64,000 nt of DNA from Euborellia annulipes (Eukaryota; Arthropoda; Insecta; Dermaptera; Anisolabididae): assembly GCA_023213315.1 (NCBI GenBank), contig JAKCPI010027661.1, positions 19,463 to 83,462 of the forward strand, read 5' to 3'. A program made the translations under genes and the position numbers. Below are positions 1 to 11,274 of the stretch, piece by piece; position 1 is the stretch's first letter; each line of letters opens with the position of its first letter. Under the pieces are notes generated by a model. It was given only the letters and a program-made list of their open reading frames with translations, searched no databases and was not told the origin of the DNA.

Positions 1-790
1 AAAATTAAAATTGATATTATTATTTGTTCGAAACAGGTGCTAGTTTTCAATTCGAATTATTTGTTTATCTCTTTTCTATTTAATTTTTAATTAACTAAAA
101 AAAAAAAATTCGTTATTTTTTAATAAAGGTTATATAATTATATAAAAAAAAATTCTATCAAAAATTTCATTTCCAAATTGTAATGGACATTGATATACTT
201 GGTTGAATTTTTTTTCCCTCTTTTTTGTGAAAGGGTAAATAAAAGTTAAATAGTTTTTAAATTTACTTTTACTCTTGATTAAATAAATTTAATTTAAAAC
301 TTTCTGTTCATTTGGCTCCCATTCCGGTTCATCGGAGATGCATCCTATTTATTTTTAATAAACTGCACATTCCTTCTCTATCTCTCTCTCTCGTCAATTG
401 GATAGGATTAAACATTGATTTCTATGTATAAACACAAAAGTCTGCTTTGTTTGCTTCTATTACTCTTTTGACAATTATCAGACCTGATTTTCGGATCTAA
501 TATAAATTTATTGGAGAAAGTTTAAATGTAATTTAAGCTATTCAATTTATATTTATCTCTCATTAGGAGGATTTACTGTAAAGTAATTGGCTTTCGTTAT
601 TAATATATTTAATTAATAAAAATCTGGTGTGAAAAACAACACATCGCATAACTTTCTTCTCTCCATAATTTAAAATTGAGTGAGGTTCTGTCATGCCATT
701 GTCTTTGTGTCCATATTTTTTTTTTCATTTAAAAGAATAGTAGTTTCTAAAAGTACTATCGCATGCAAAGTGGATGATTAAATATCAAAT
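1..790. other. AT-rich non-coding stretch
   Basis: No open frame with protein-like composition, no splice-bounded segment and no recognised repeat. Only short A/T runs and a short TC run near 378-393 are visible. Confidence 0.6.
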
Positions 791-802
791 TAAGGTCATG
801 TA

Positions 803-1066
803 GCCCTCGGGGCATGGCGTAGAGGTTAGCGTGCTAACCTCGTATACCAAACGTCGCGGGTTCGGACCCCAGGCAGTCCGATGATTTTATTTAAGCCAAT
901 TGGATACCAAATGACTTAAATAAAAATGCCTGGACCCCATATATGTATATTAATCTCTATAACGGATATCGTAAAAGTCTTAAATGGCCTGAGTTGCCGA
1001 AAAGACTGTGTGAATGTGTGTGTGTGAGTGTGAGTATGAATGAGAAAAAAGTGTGAGTGTTTTTTA
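803..1066 (+). repeat. SINE-A copy, tRNA-derived
   Basis: The head carries an A-box-like TGGCGTAGAGG and a B-box-like GGTTCGGACCC about 50 bases later, as in a pol III tRNA promoter. A hairpin (AAGCCA..TTGG / CCAAATG.CTT) follows, then the shared stem-loop containing AATGGCCT and GCCGAAAA, a TG-rich stretch and an A-rich tail. An 11-bp duplication AAGGTCATGTA lies at 792-802 and again at 1760-1770, so the tail was later split by the R1 copy that follows. Confidence 0.88.
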
Positions 1067-1750
1067 TAAAATCTGGTGTGACTGGCGCACAGCACACAAC
1101 TTTCTCTTACCTTCGGTAATCGAAAGTTGTGCACTGTGCTTGTCACACCAGATTTTTTGTGTCGACATGTATTTAGTTCCCGGCAGTAGGGAATATTTGA
1201 ATTCAGATGTAAAATTTATAAGTATGGGAAAATATTTATATTTTGTTACCATGGCAACCATTTCTCCTATCTTTCCTATGAAGCACAAGAGTAAAGTGTG
1301 CTTCAAACAATTTTGTGGGCAAAACGAGAATATACATTTGAAAGAGCATCTAAAAAATAATTGATTTTTGAATTTTAATCAAAATCGTTAGAGCGAATTT
1401 TGAGAAAATCGAAAAAAACTGAAAAAGTACATCAGTAAAGTACTAGTACTCTTTGGCCGATTTTGATTAAAAGCTTATTTTTCCGGTCCCGGGGGGTGTT
1501 TAACTTAAATATAAAATTTCAGCCTCATAGCTCAATTCCTTCATGCTTAAAATTTGACACCCACCCACCCACCCACCCACCCACCCACCCACCCACCCAC
1601 AGACAGACCATGTCGCGAAAACCACTTTTTTGGATTCAGGGGACCTCAAAACGTGAAGATCCATCAAAATCTCGACATCGAATTTTTGACATGAATCCAA
1701 TACTTTCTCTCTATATATATATTACATATATACATAGGTAAGAGAAAGTA
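1067..1750 (+). mobile_element. R1 element, full-length copy in a SINE tail
   Basis: It opens with a roughly 95-base imperfect palindrome (CTGGTGTGAC ... GTCACACCAG) with ACTTTCTCTTACC in its first arm. It closes with a hairpin TACTTTCTC..TATATA..GAGAAAGTA ending in GGTAAGAGAAAGT, the inverse of that motif. There is no coding potential. Because it sits inside the A-tail of the preceding SINE-A, both ends are defined: insertion into an A-run with no clear target duplication. Two terminal hairpins, subterminal inverted motifs and an internal microsatellite resemble non-autonomous Helentron-type (HINE/DINE) elements; that class is inferred. Confidence 0.82.
1559..1600. repeat. (ACCC)n microsatellite inside R1
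   Basis: About ten CCCA units precede the CAGACAGACC motif of R1. Other R1 copies carry CA or mixed CA/CCCA arrays here, so the tract is a variable internal microsatellite of the family. Confidence 0.95.
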
Positions 1751-1790
1751 AAAAAAAAAAAAGGTCATGTAAGTTTGTTGATAAATTTCT

Positions 1791-2020
1791 TTTTTTTTTT
1801 TTTTTATAAAAAACATTCACACTTTTTTCTCATTCGCACTCACACTCACACACACATTCACACAGTCTTTTCGGCAACTCAGGCCATTTAAGACTTTAGA
1901 CGATAACCGTTGTAATATATATTATCAATTGTGGGTTCAGGCATTTCTATTTAAGCCATCTGGTATCCAAATGGCTTAAATAAAATCATCGGACTGCCTG
2001 GGTCCGAACCCGCGACGTTT
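1791..2020 (-). repeat. SINE-A copy, 5'-truncated
   Basis: Reverse-orientation SINE-A with its poly-A tail read as poly-T at 1791-1804, the shared stem-loop, the AAGCCAT hairpin and a B box, but no A box. An 11-bp duplication ATAAATTTCTT flanks it (1780-1790 and 2021-2031), which dates the 5' truncation to insertion by target-primed reverse transcription. Confidence 0.85.
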
Positions 2021-2102
2021 ATAAATTTCTTAACAGACTATTTTATAGCATCCATTTTTTTCAACTCTATCTATTGAAATTCATAATTTTATACAACCCC
2101 AA

Positions 2103-2283
2103 AACTTTTTTTTACCCTTTCGGCTATTGAGACCATTTACAGGTTTTAACGATTTATATACTGTATTTTTACATTGGTATTATGTTGATTATGTTGACAA
2201 ATAATATTAATATTCCGATTGCTATCGGGGGTGTTCCACGCGCTGATTTCTATGGCTGGCCCACCCCAAGTAATACCAAGCTT
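2103..2283 (-). repeat. SINE-C copy, old
   Basis: Shares with the copies at 17648-17858 and 51508-51713 the order ACCC-TTTCGGCT-GAG-CCATTT, then CCGATTGCTATCGGGGG, then CACGCGCTGATTTC. It is more diverged than the other two and has no clear target duplication. Confidence 0.65.
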
Positions 2284-2305
2284 TTGTCTTATGTATAAAT
2301 ATATA

Positions 2306-2640
2306 GTAAGAGAAAGTTGTGTTCTGTACTTGTCACATCAGATTTTTTGAGATTCTGCTTAAAATTTATAAGTATGCGAAAATAATTATATTTTGTTACC
2401 ATGGCAACCATTTCTCCTATCTTTCCTAAGAAGTACAAGAGTAAAGTGTGCCTCAAAAGATTGAGAATATACGTTTTAAAGAGCATCTAAAAAATAATTG
2501 ATTTATGAATTTTAATCAAAATCTTTAGAGTGAACTTTGAGAAAATCGAAAAAAAGTGCATCAGTAAAGTGATAATAGTTTAGTCTGGCCGATTTTGTTT
2601 AAAAGCTTCGTGTCATGTGACAGAGGGTACTTAACAACTT
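2306..2640 (+). mobile_element. R1 fragment
   Basis: Begins in the second arm of the first R1 hairpin (AAGAGAAAGTTGTGTTCTGT) and runs through ACCATGGCAACCATTTCTCC, the AAAATCG blocks and the GTACTTAAC segment. Both ends are missing. Confidence 0.85.
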
Positions 2641-2765
2641 AACAAATACAAATCAAATTTTGAAGTATTAATTTTTAAAATTTTACATTCAAAATAAATT
2701 TTTTTTTTCAAAAAAAAAAGTATTTTTTCAAATCTCGGGGGGGGGGGGGGGGTAATTACCCATTC

Positions 2766-2885
2766 CCCCTTGTCTCTTACCTATATATGTAGAGAGAAAA
2801 TTTATTCCATCTCAAAAATTCGATTTTGAAGGAAATAAATGTTTTGAGGCTCCCTGAGTGCAAAAAACGTGGCTATTATAACGAA
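2766..2885 (-). mobile_element. R1 fragment (terminal hairpin end)
   Basis: CTTACCTATATATG..AGAGAGAAA is the R1 terminal hairpin, followed by the degraded segment containing AAAAATTCGATTTTGA and TTTTGAGGCTCCCTGA. A G-run at about 2738-2752 lies just before it. Confidence 0.7.
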
Positions 2886-3540
2886 TCTTATTATCACTAT
2901 TATTGAAATCAAAATACAAATTGAAACTCCCACTCAACTTTTAGCACATTTTACTCTAAAAAAGACAATCAAAATCGTTAATTTATGATAAAAACGTAAT
3001 AATAATAAATTTAGTCGTTCCTGTATCAAATGGATATAATTAGACAATATCTGATACTTATGAAAAAATTCGGTTTTTATTCGAAAAAAAAATCATTAAT
3101 AATTAATTATCTAAAAAGAAAAAACGGAATTTGTCTTATATAATTTATGTTCACGAATTTATTAACTCCACACTAAATTATTTCACATAAATTATTCATT
3201 AAAATATTTGATCCAAGCAATTTTTTGCTTGCTATAAAAACTATTAATAACATATAGAGAACAATTTAATTTTTCCGAGTTAAAAAAGTATTAAATTACT
3301 CTGTAAAAAAAAAAATATTCTCTCGATGATTATAGAATTATCAAGTGACAATTTTAATAGTTAAATTGCAGGCTGTCACTTATTTGACAGTCGTTTAAGT
3401 TAATCTATATAGATTACAATTTAAAGGAGTGGAAAAATAATCAAATCATAATAATAGATTAAAAGTGAAATGATATCATTATGTGTTTGATATCATTTGT
3501 AATTAGTAGTAAAAAAAATATATACTTGAATCACTACAAA
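2886..3540. other. AT-rich stretch, nothing recognised
   Basis: Very AT-rich with short ORFs only. The short inverted pair around ATGATATCATTATG / GATATCATTTGTAAT at 3470-3500 is too small to interpret. Confidence 0.5.
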
Positions 3541-3770
3541 ATGCGTCATGTAGCGAGAAGGCTGCTTGAGGGTAGCTTTCTCACTCCTTTACTAGATATT
3601 TTTGAGACATCTTTCTAATATTTTGAGTGTTAGGTGAGGTTATATATTTTAATATTTATTTCAGACATTAACTTGACCCTGAAAATGATTTCATATGTGA
3701 CCGAAACGTCGGCCCTGGTTTTAATAATATAATGAAATAAAAATATCTCAGTTGCTCATTTTTTTTAGCA
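3541..3770 (+). repeat. Solo hammerhead-related retroposon (degenerate)
   Basis: Carries the stem-II/GAAACGTC part of the hammerhead family (GTGACCGAAACGTCGG at about 3695-3711) and an AT-rich tail with ATGAAATAAA, as other HFB units do. The expected CTGANGA box reads CTGAAAATGA, so catalysis is unlikely. There is no inverted partner. Confidence 0.5.
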
Positions 3771-3861
3771 AATTTAATATTGATATTTGTCATACCAAGA
3801 ATTACGCATAGGGAGGGGAGAGGAAATTAGAATATTATTTTTATGAGAACTATTTTATTAC

Positions 3862-4215
3862 TAGCCGCGTCGCCCGCCTTCTGCGGTCTTCGCGCCTAGC
3901 CGGGGGCCCCTGCCTCCTGGACCCCCGCCAGCTGGCTCGGGCCCGCCTGCGGTAGACCCTCGCTTTGTCTTAATTATGAGAATCATGGAATATGCAAATG
4001 ACAAGAATACATAAATATTTCTCTATACACTTCCTATGGGAGAAATAGTAACTTTAAAAATTAATAACTCAAAAAGTTATAGGAATTTCGGGGTGAAAAT
4101 AATTTTCCTGTAATCCCGAGAAGGTCCTCTTTATGCATATATAAAATTTCTTTTCAAAATTCCAACGGAAAGTTGCCTAAATAGAGCGTGATAGACAGAC
4201 GGACAGGGGGGTCGT
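3862..4215 (+). repeat. R7 repeat, RTE-like tail
   Basis: Starts CTAGCCGCGTCGCCCGCC, passes a proline-codon-like C-rich stretch (CCTGGACCCCC) and ends with AACGGAAAGTTGCC..GAGCGTGATAGACAGACGGACAG. That layout is typical of truncated RTE-type or related non-LTR repeats in arthropods. Related heads or tails occur at 8920, 9955-10185, 11885-12090, 46368 and 60800. There is no open frame; the class is inferred. Confidence 0.55.
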
Positions 4216-4262
4216 CATACGATTAAATATTTTTAAGGGAGGTTAAAGTTTGGAAACCACTG
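4216..4262. repeat. hAT-MITE end fragment
   Basis: TTTTTAAGGGAGG..AAAGTTTGGAAACCACTG matches the right end of the hAT-like element at 6182-6440. The other end is absent. Confidence 0.5.
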
Positions 4263-4269
4263 GCCTAAA

Positions 4270-5670
4270 GTAAGACGCATTCTAGAAAATTATACTATGT
4301 GTAAAACCCAAAGGCGGATCCAGGCAAGTTTTTCAGAGTTTTAATTTTTTTCTGACTAGACGCGAAGCTCGCCAAAGGCGATAGCATTGTTAATTATTTT
4401 ATTTATTAAGATTGGATTAGGGGTTAAAAAATTGAAAAAAATTTTTTTTTAATTTATTTTAGCTAAATATAATAGAAGCCAAATAAATAGAAAACATTCC
4501 AAAAATAGCGTTTATTATTATTTTGATTAGGGGGATGAAGGGTTGATTATTTAAGAAAAGCATTGGAATATTCCAAATCACTTGTTGACTTTTTTTTCCA
4601 TCTCTAAATATAGTTAGATTAGAGCAAAAGGAATTTTTTTACTTTTAATAAAAAGGGAATTGTTATTTTCATCAATTTTATTCCTATCGAAAGAAAGACA
4701 AGTCTCGTTCAGTCGAGAGCGTGGCCTGCAGACAGGCGCGCAGAGCTGCTCTGTTTTTTTAGTTGAGTTTAAAGTGAATCAAAGTGAATAATTAATATAG
4801 TGTAACCCACCCTGACCTCATCGTCAACTAGCACACCCTCTTGAGAGTCTTATTAAAGGTAATTATTATACATTTTATCGTTGAAAAAAAAAATGATAGA
4901 AATTGATAATTTAACTGCGAAAAACGATTCTTTTGAATATGAAATACCTGTATTTTGTATTTCACTAAGGGAAGAGGGAGAATATAAGCTGTTGAAAGGT
5001 GGAGGGTGAGTCTAGGTGTCATTGAAAAAAAATTAGTTTTTTATTTTTTATCTTTTTTTTTTTAACACCATTATATTCTTTCTATATGGCCTATATTTTT
5101 GTTAATCAAATTTCCTTAATATACTTTTACACAGGGGTGGATTAAGGGTTGAAAAAAAATAAAATAATTTCAAAATAAAATTAAAATTAAAATAATTATT
5201 TATAATTGTATTCAAATTATTTTGAGAGTAATTTCGCGGTGAAGGCTCGCATTTCCTTAAAGGGGGGGGGAGGTATGAAGGCATTACCCAGGGGGGGTTA
5301 ATGCCCCATCCCCTATAATGCACAAAGATATTAATGTTTTTTAATACTTTTAATAAAAAATAAGTGCATTCCGTTTGAGTTAAAATTTATAATTTTATTC
5401 AATATTTAGCAAATAATATAGTAGGATAGAAACATTTTTCATTCTAAAATTTCTTATTACTGGGACGGAATTAATTTTTGAAGATTTCGAAACTCTCATA
5501 AACAGATAATAATAACACTGGGTAATTTAGGAACCCATCGAATCCCTTGCAGAATTTTGTAGGGATTTTTTCATTAGGTATAAAAGTAAGATATGATTAG
5601 TCCACTTATAATTTTACTGGGGTGAGTTACCGCATCTTTTTGTATATAGAACTAATTTCCATTCGGATTT
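4270..5670. other. Non-coding stretch
   Basis: AT-rich, with a GC-richer island at about 4690-4760 (AGTCGAGAGCG..CAGAGCTGCTCTG) and two G-runs near 5262-5300. No gene or complete repeat is recognised. Confidence 0.5.
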
Positions 5671-5676
5671 GAATTT

Positions 5677-5943
5677 TTACTTTCTCATCCCTATATGTAT
5701 AAGTTAATATACATATAGATAGAGAGAAAGTATTCGATGTCGAGACTTTGATGGATATACACGTTTTGAGATCCCCTATTCAGCTGAATCAAAAAAAAAA
5801 AAAAAAAAAGAAAGGTTTTCTCGACATGTTCTGTCTGTGTGTCTGTTTGGGTTCCATTTAAAGCATGAAGGAATTGAGCTAGGAGGTTGAAATTTTATAT
5901 TTAAGTTAGGCACCCCCTAGAGCTTGAAAATAAGATTTCTTCA
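5677..5943 (-). mobile_element. R1 fragment
   Basis: Contains the terminal hairpin (TTTACTTTCTC..TATATAGATAGAGAGAAAGTA), the ATTCGATGTCGAGA segment, an A-run, TCTGTCTGTGTGTCTG and TTTATATTTAAGTTAGGCACC. It is cut at 5943 by the start of an inverted-repeat element. Confidence 0.85.
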
Positions 5944-6151
5944 GGAATGAAAGTTAGAAAAAACGAAGCCAGAATCTTTTCTTTAAAAATATATTTTAAC
6001 AGCTGACGTTTCGGCTTTGGTCACAGCCATCCTCGGAGCTGTTAGTGGTCATCCAAAAGCTTTGACCAAGGCCGAAACGTAAGCTCTTTAAATATATTTT
6101 TAAAGAAAAAATTTTGGTTGCGTTTTCTTCTAACTTTCATTCCTGATAGAA
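5944..6151. mobile_element. HFB foldback element (hammerhead arms, decayed)
   Basis: Arms from about 5948 (AGGAATGAAAGTTAGAA) and ending at about 6147 (TTCTAACTTTCATTCCT) are inverted copies. The left arm on the minus strand holds stem-I AACAGCT/AGCTGTT, core CCGAGGA (consensus CTGANGA), stem II and GAAACGTC. The right arm holds CCGAAACGT. The hammerheads point outward. Extra sequence to about 6170 may be the one-sided tail seen in other HFBs. Confidence 0.6.
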
Positions 6152-6181
6152 ATTCCACCAGCCATAAAATACCCTTATACC

Positions 6182-6440
6182 AGCGTTTTCCAAACAGTGA
6201 GGCGCCCTTCCCTAGGGAGGCGCGGACATTAGCCACAGGACCAATTTTCCAAATGATTGCTAGTTTTATTATAAATAAGAATAAATAAAAAAAATATTTT
6301 TATATAAATTGATATTTTTTAGCATTAAAAATTTTTGTTTTTGTATTATATTATAAAATGGGGGGGGGGGGGGGGAAGGCGTCATAAGATTAAATATTTC
6401 TAAGGGAGGCGTGGTAACATAAAGTTTGGAAACCACTGCA
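6182..6440. mobile_element. hAT-like MITE
   Basis: Ends CAGCGTTTTCCAAAC and GTTTGGAAACCACTG are imperfect terminal inverted repeats starting CAG, typical of hAT. A run of G lies at 6361-6375. The flanking 8-mers CCTTATAC and CATTAGAG match only partly, which suggests an old insertion. Confidence 0.6.
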
Positions 6441-6701
6441 TTAGAGTATGAAATTCGTCTGCGGGTCTGTAGAAAGACATTTACCAATAATAGTTTTCAA
6501 GCTAATAATAATAATCCACTACATTAACCACTCATACTAATTATTTGAAAATAATTTTAATTTAAAATTTAAATAAAAATGTAGTAATTTGAAGATTAAG
6601 GAGGCCTAATTGATTGAAGTAGGCTATTATTTTTTTTTTTCTTTGAATTTTAATTTAATTTGATTTGAGTAGTCATTTCATTGTTGCACTTCTTCCTCTT
6701 T

Positions 6702-7350
6702 TACTTTCTCTTGCCTATGTATATAGGGCTATATGTAATATATGTAATCTATATGTAGGGAGAAAGTATTGGATTCATGTCAAAAATTCGATTTCGAGAT
6801 TTTTAATGGATATACGCCTTTTGAGGTCCCCTGAATCCAAAAAGGTGGTTTTGGCAACATGCTCTGTCTGTGTGTCTGTGAACAAAATATCTCAAGAATG
6901 AAAAGAGCTACGAGGTTGAAATTTTATATTTAAGTAAGGCACCCTCCTGAGGCGTGAAAATAAGCTTTTGAACAAAATCGACCAAAAAGTGCTAGTACTT
7001 TACTGATGTAGTTTTTCAGTTTTTTTGATTTTCTCAAAATTCCCTCTAACGATTTTGATTAAAATTCAAAAAATCAATTATTTTTTCAAATGTATATTCT
7101 CATTTTGCCCTCCAAATTGTTTGAAGCAAATTTTACTCTTGTACTTCATAGGAAAGATAGTAGAAATGGTTGCCATGGTAACAAAATATAAATATTTTCC
7201 CAAATTTTACATCTTGAATTCTATCTAATTTAGGTCTTTCTGTCGGAAACGAAATATGTGTCGACACGAAAAATCTGGTATGAGTAGCACAGAACACAAC
7301 TTTTTCTTACCAAAGGTAAGAGTGCTGTGCGACCACTCACACCAGATTTA
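6702..7350 (-). mobile_element. R1 element, near full length
   Basis: Runs from TTACTTTCTCTTGCC (terminal hairpin) to CACACCAGATTT (first hairpin). It includes the block CTAGTACTTTACTGATGTA and the GGTTGCCATGGTAAC block. No protein is encoded. Confidence 0.87.
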
Positions 7351-7354
7351 TTCT

Positions 7355-8919
7355 ACCCACTGTCCAAATATTTTAGAGTGTTTTTCATCATTTATTTTTT
7401 GAAAATAATAATAAACAAGAATCGGATAAAATATCTTTGATAATCCTTGTCCATGTGTTTTAATTAATTTATTCTTATAATTAAAATAGGCTTTGATTTT
7501 TCATAAGGAGAGAAGGAACACAATGCTTTCAAATTGGAAAATTCTGGACTTCAAAAATGTTTTGAGCCTCCTCAAATAGGGATTTTGAGAATATTTTCCG
7601 TCCTCACCCTAACGTCCTTAGAGGGTCCATAAAGGTGAAAACTTCATTCGAAATAAGAAATTGATCAAATAGAACAGACAGACTGACACTTCGCAATTAT
7701 ATATTAATCTTTTCTTTATTCGAGATCAGATGAAATATTAACTTTCCTAGAGATCTTCGTTATTTGGTTGTTCCTTCCATAATGGTCCAATTTTTCACTT
7801 TTATTTATTGCATCTCCACTTTCAGTGCATCTCCCTTTTAAAAAACTGCATATTCAAGCCAAAGATAAATTTAATTGTACTTATAAATAATTTTCTATTT
7901 TCCATATGATTTATAACTGCCTGTATATTATCCTTACATAAGAAAACAAAGACTATAGTTATTTGTTTGACTTGAAATTTATGAAGCTACCCTAATGGAG
8001 TAAATCATTGGAATTTTCTTAAAAATTATAAATGCAGTCCTTTTTTTATTTTAAACTCTGCATATACAATTTTTTTTTTTTGTAAATTCAGATTATTTAT
8101 CAAAATTTAAGACATAACAAAATGAAAATATAATGTAACAAAGCTGGTGGCCTTGGATGGCTTAAAAAAGTTTCCAAAATTAAACATTAATTTCAGATTA
8201 GCACAGATGCTTCCAAAATTTTCATTAGATTATATATAAATAAATTTAGTAATTAATTTAGTCCCTATATCGAAGATCACTTCTAACAATACGCTTGATA
8301 CACTCAAAATATAAAATGTTTTCCGTTCTCTGAGACATATATATATTACATGATTGGTGTTTACAAGAAAAATCCTAAGAAGTAGAGAGCATTTCTTGAG
8401 AATTTCCTTCTCATTGCGTGCATCAGGTGTTTTGAAAATGAACAATAATTTATATGCAATTTATTCATTAACGATTTTTTGTCGAGTGTCTGGCTTTGCA
8501 CTCACCAGACATGATCCAAAAACCTATCGTTAGCAATCTGATCTTAATATTGCGAGTTGCGAAATTTAATGCGAACACTTGCATGCGATAAATATAGCCC
8601 CATCATGCCAATGCCTTACAACAAAATTAAACGAGTTTTGCTGTCAGAATAATATATACCTATATACAATTCTGACGATTAAGCTTGTTTTTTTTTTTCT
8701 TAAAAAAAAAAAAAAAGGAAGAATAAAGGTCGTCTCACTTGAAGACAAATATGTAATATATGTAAAACGAAAGCGAAAACCATTTTATTAAATGCCTTCT
8801 CGCCTCGTTTATCTGCCTAGATTTAGAATCAAGTATCGGCTCATATACAATGACATTTTCATGAAAATTTTGAGTGGGAGTCTTACTGGTAAAATCAGTG
8901 ACCTCACTTTTAATAATTT
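7355..8919. other. AT-rich non-coding stretch
   Basis: No coding segment or complete repeat is seen. A-runs and T-runs occur near 8060-8080 and 8688-8716. Confidence 0.5.
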
Positions 8920-8985
8920 ACTAGCCGCGTCCCCCGACTTCGGTAATTGCCCCCCTTCTCCTCAGACATCATGAATACAATACTT
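8920..8985 (+). repeat. R7 head fragment
   Basis: ACTAGCCGCGTCCCCCGACTT followed by TTGCCCCCCTTCTCC resembles the start of the R7 copy at 3862. It is truncated after about 65 bases by R1. Confidence 0.45.
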
Positions 8986-9230
8986 TCTCATTCTCTTAAA
9001 AAATCTGGTGGACAGAGCACACAACTTTCTTTTACCATCAGCAATTGAAAGTTGAGTTCTGTACTTGTCATACCAGAATTTTTGTGTCAATATAGATTTA
9101 ATTTCCTCTAATATATAAGAATTCAAGATGTCAAATTATGTGTTTGATGTAATACTCCATTTGTCTGTTGTGTTAAGTGATGAATAGTGAATAATAGAAC
9201 AACATTGTAGAAAATATCTATTTATTCTTT

Positions 9231-9270
9231 GGGATATCGATTTCCTCCAAAGGCCATCATCAGGCCAGCG
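9231..9270 (-). ncRNA. Hammerhead ribozyme motif, left arm
   Basis: Read on the minus strand: CTGATGA core box, TGGCCTTTGGAG as a weakened stem II, GAAATC, then GATATC. Core bases CUGANGA and GAA are intact. Stem II has lost pairing compared with the other arm, so activity is doubtful. Confidence 0.55.
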
Positions 9271-9476
9271 TTATTGAAATATAAAATAGTATATACATGG
9301 TTTTTATGATTTTAATAGAGTCGAAATAAATTTTGTGTCAATTTAATTATTTTTTATCATAATAATTAATAAATATTAATAATAAAATTAAAATAATTAA
9401 TTAAAATGACACAAAATTTATTTCGACTCTATTAAAATCATAAAAACCATGTATATACTATTTTATATTTCAATAA

Positions 9477-9516
9477 CGCTGGCCTGATGATGTCCTTTGG
9501 ACGAAATCGACAGCCC
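9477..9516 (+). ncRNA. Hammerhead ribozyme motif, right arm
   Basis: GCTGGC (stem I), CTGATGA, stem II GTCC-TTT-GGAC, GAAATC, then GACAGC closing stem I with five of six pairs. Stem III is reduced to almost nothing, as in minimal type I hammerheads of Penelope-like elements. Cleavage would fall after the C of GAAATC. Confidence 0.62.
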
Positions 9517-9954
9517 AAAGAATAAATAAAGATATTTTCTACATTATGTTGTACTATTATTCACTATTCATGTCAAATTATATTTTATTACTATAGCAAC
9601 TATTTTCCCCATCATGTCTATGGAGTACAAAAGTAAAGTGTTTCAAACAATTTTGAGGGCAAACTGCGAATATACTTTTTAAAGAGCATCTAAAAAAAAT
9701 AAGTGATTTATTGATTGATCAAAATTATTAGAGCGAAAAAAAAACTGATAAGGTACATCAGTAAAGTACTAGTACTTTAAAAATCTTCGTTTTACGTGCC
9801 AAGAGGGCATCTAACTTAAATATGAAATTTCAACCTCCAATTTTCGTTCTTGAGATATTTCAGATAATTTTGCGGACCCACTTTTTTTGGATTCAAACGT
9901 ATAATTCTCTCAAAATTTCGATAATGAATCCAATACTTTTTCTAATATCATTAT

Positions 9955-10185
9955 TACTAAATATAAAGCCCTTCACTTCCGGTGTAGTAATCTGTTTACA
10001 AAACTCTCTCACTGATTGGCCTGAGTCAGAGGTGGGTGGAGTCAGAGAGGGAAATTAAAACTTTATGTCAGGGAAGGGAATTTAAAATTTACAACCAGTG
10101 CGGAAGAATAAATTTGATGCTTTTACTCGCCGAAAACGAACAAGAGGGTCCAGGGGGGTTCGGCTTGGCTTTCCCGCTGGTTAAC
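9955..10185 (-). repeat. R7-like repeat inside R1
   Basis: Reverse copy of the family seen at 11885-12090: CAGCGGGAAAGCC..CCCCTGGACCC near the high-coordinate end, TTCCCTCTCTGACTCC in the middle, and a tail ending TATTTAGTAATAATGAT at the low-coordinate end. Confidence 0.6.
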
Positions 10186-10211
10186 TTATATATTAGATCT
10201 ATATTATAGGT

Positions 10212-10983
10212 AAGAGAAAGTAAAATAAGTGGAATTATCAATTCATCGCTTTTTAGAAATGATCTATTAATATAAATAAACAATTTAAATAGGCCTATAA
10301 CGTTCTAAAACTTATCGCAATATTATGTCTAGCTAGCTAGGTTTGACTAGACGATGTGTTAGCACTTCCTATTGTGAATCATCTTCAATGATAAACGAGA
10401 TCGTCTGGATTTTTTTTTAATTAAAACCTTTAAAAGGACTCAAAATATTATCATATTCGAGTCTCAAGGTTTTATATAGTATTTTAAAAATTTAAATTAC
10501 ATAATTTATTTTTAATTCATCCTCTATTTAAATTGTTTTCATCTTAACAAGCAAGCGGAAAAAAATTCTTTTAATATTTCTGACTTATTTAAATTTCCAA
10601 AACTTATTAGACATTTTCTTTATTATTTTTTTTTGTTTTGTTTTGTGACGTCATAACCTTAAGATTGAATTGTGTGCGTGATTAATACTTCGGGCAATTA
10701 ATTCTCCAACCACAGACACCTTAATAATTATAAATAAATATACCCTTTATATAATGCCCAGACAAGTTTTTCTAGACTGTTTGTCTCAATCAAGGGACTC
10801 TCTTGTAAGCGTTCATTTAAATAGAATTTTTTTTTTAAGGAAAATTTATTTTTCTTACTAATTAAGAAAAAGAATAATGAAAATAAAATGTTGCTATATT
10901 ATTGGGAAAAAATTTTTTTGCTCTTTTGTAATTATCTATTTATTTTTTTATTTGCAAATTATTTTCATTTATTTATTCATTTA
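10212..10983. other. AT-rich stretch
   Basis: No gene or family member is seen. TTTTGTTTTGTTTTGTGACGTCATAACC near 10631-10660 contains a CRE-like TGACGTCA with no supporting context. Confidence 0.5.
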
Positions 10984-10994
10984 ATATTTTTTTA

Positions 10995-11263
10995 GCCCCC
11001 GAGTTTGGCTTAGTATGTAGCGTGCCTACCTCCTATACCAAACGTCGCGGGTTCGGACCCAGGCAGTCCGATGATTTTATTTAAGCCATTTGGATACCAG
11101 ATGGCTTAAATAGAAATGCCTGAACCCCAATACATATATAAATTACAACGGTTATCGTATAAAGTCTTAAATGGCCAGAGTTGCCGAAAAGACTGTGTGA
11201 ATCTCTGTGTGAGTGTGAGTGTGAATGAGAAAAAAGTGGGAATGTTTTTTTATAAAAAAAAAA
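10995..11263 (+). repeat. SINE-A copy, full length
   Basis: Starts GCCCCCGAGTTTGGC, with an A-box region TGGCTTAGTATG and B box GGTTCGGACCC. The AAGCCATTTGG-ATA-CCAGATGGCTT hairpin and the stem-loop AGTCTTAAATGGCC..TTGCCGAAAAGACT follow, then the TG-rich segment and A-tail. A perfect 11-bp duplication ATATTTTTTTA flanks it (10984-10994, 11264-11274). Confidence 0.92.
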
Positions 11264-11274
11264 ATATTTTTTTA

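Larger units (their letters stand above)
9140..9569. mobile_element. HFB foldback retroposon, 430 bp
   Basis: Two inverted arms (from about 9178 and to 9569) of about 170 bases meet around an AT-rich centre near 9350-9400. A one-sided extra segment of about 40 bases lies on the left, 9140-9178. A perfect 12-bp target duplication ATGTCAAATTAT flanks it (9128-9139 and 9570-9581), and the undisturbed R1 sequence gives the empty site. Each arm carries a hammerhead motif pointing outward. The duplication length fits target-primed retrotransposition; the Penelope-like assignment rests on the known hammerheads of those elements. Confidence 0.82.
8995..10211 (+). mobile_element. R1 element split by two insertions
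   Basis: The first hairpin (AATCTGGTGGACAGAGCAC ... CATACCAGA) starts at 8998 and the last motif GGTAAGAGAAAGTA ends at 10211. The HFB at 9140-9569 interrupts it inside the GATGTCAAATTAT segment, and R7-like DNA at about 9955-10185 interrupts the terminal hairpin. Confidence 0.8.

Noticed and set aside
830..905. tRNA gene at the SINE-A head
   Set aside because: A and B boxes are present, but no full cloverleaf is formed and the same unit recurs with SINE bodies and target duplications, so it is a SINE promoter and not a functional tRNA.
1053..1364. 103-residue ORF
   Set aside because: It lies in R1; equivalent frames in other copies (for example 23799-24023) have shifts and stops and the residues are just repeat sequence.
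1559..1600. CRISPR-like or coding proline repeat
   Set aside because: Units are 4 bases without spacers and lie in a repeat element; it is a microsatellite.
6202..6236. Inverted CGCCC/GGGCG motifs as a separate element
   Set aside because: They are part of the hAT-like MITE at 6182-6440.
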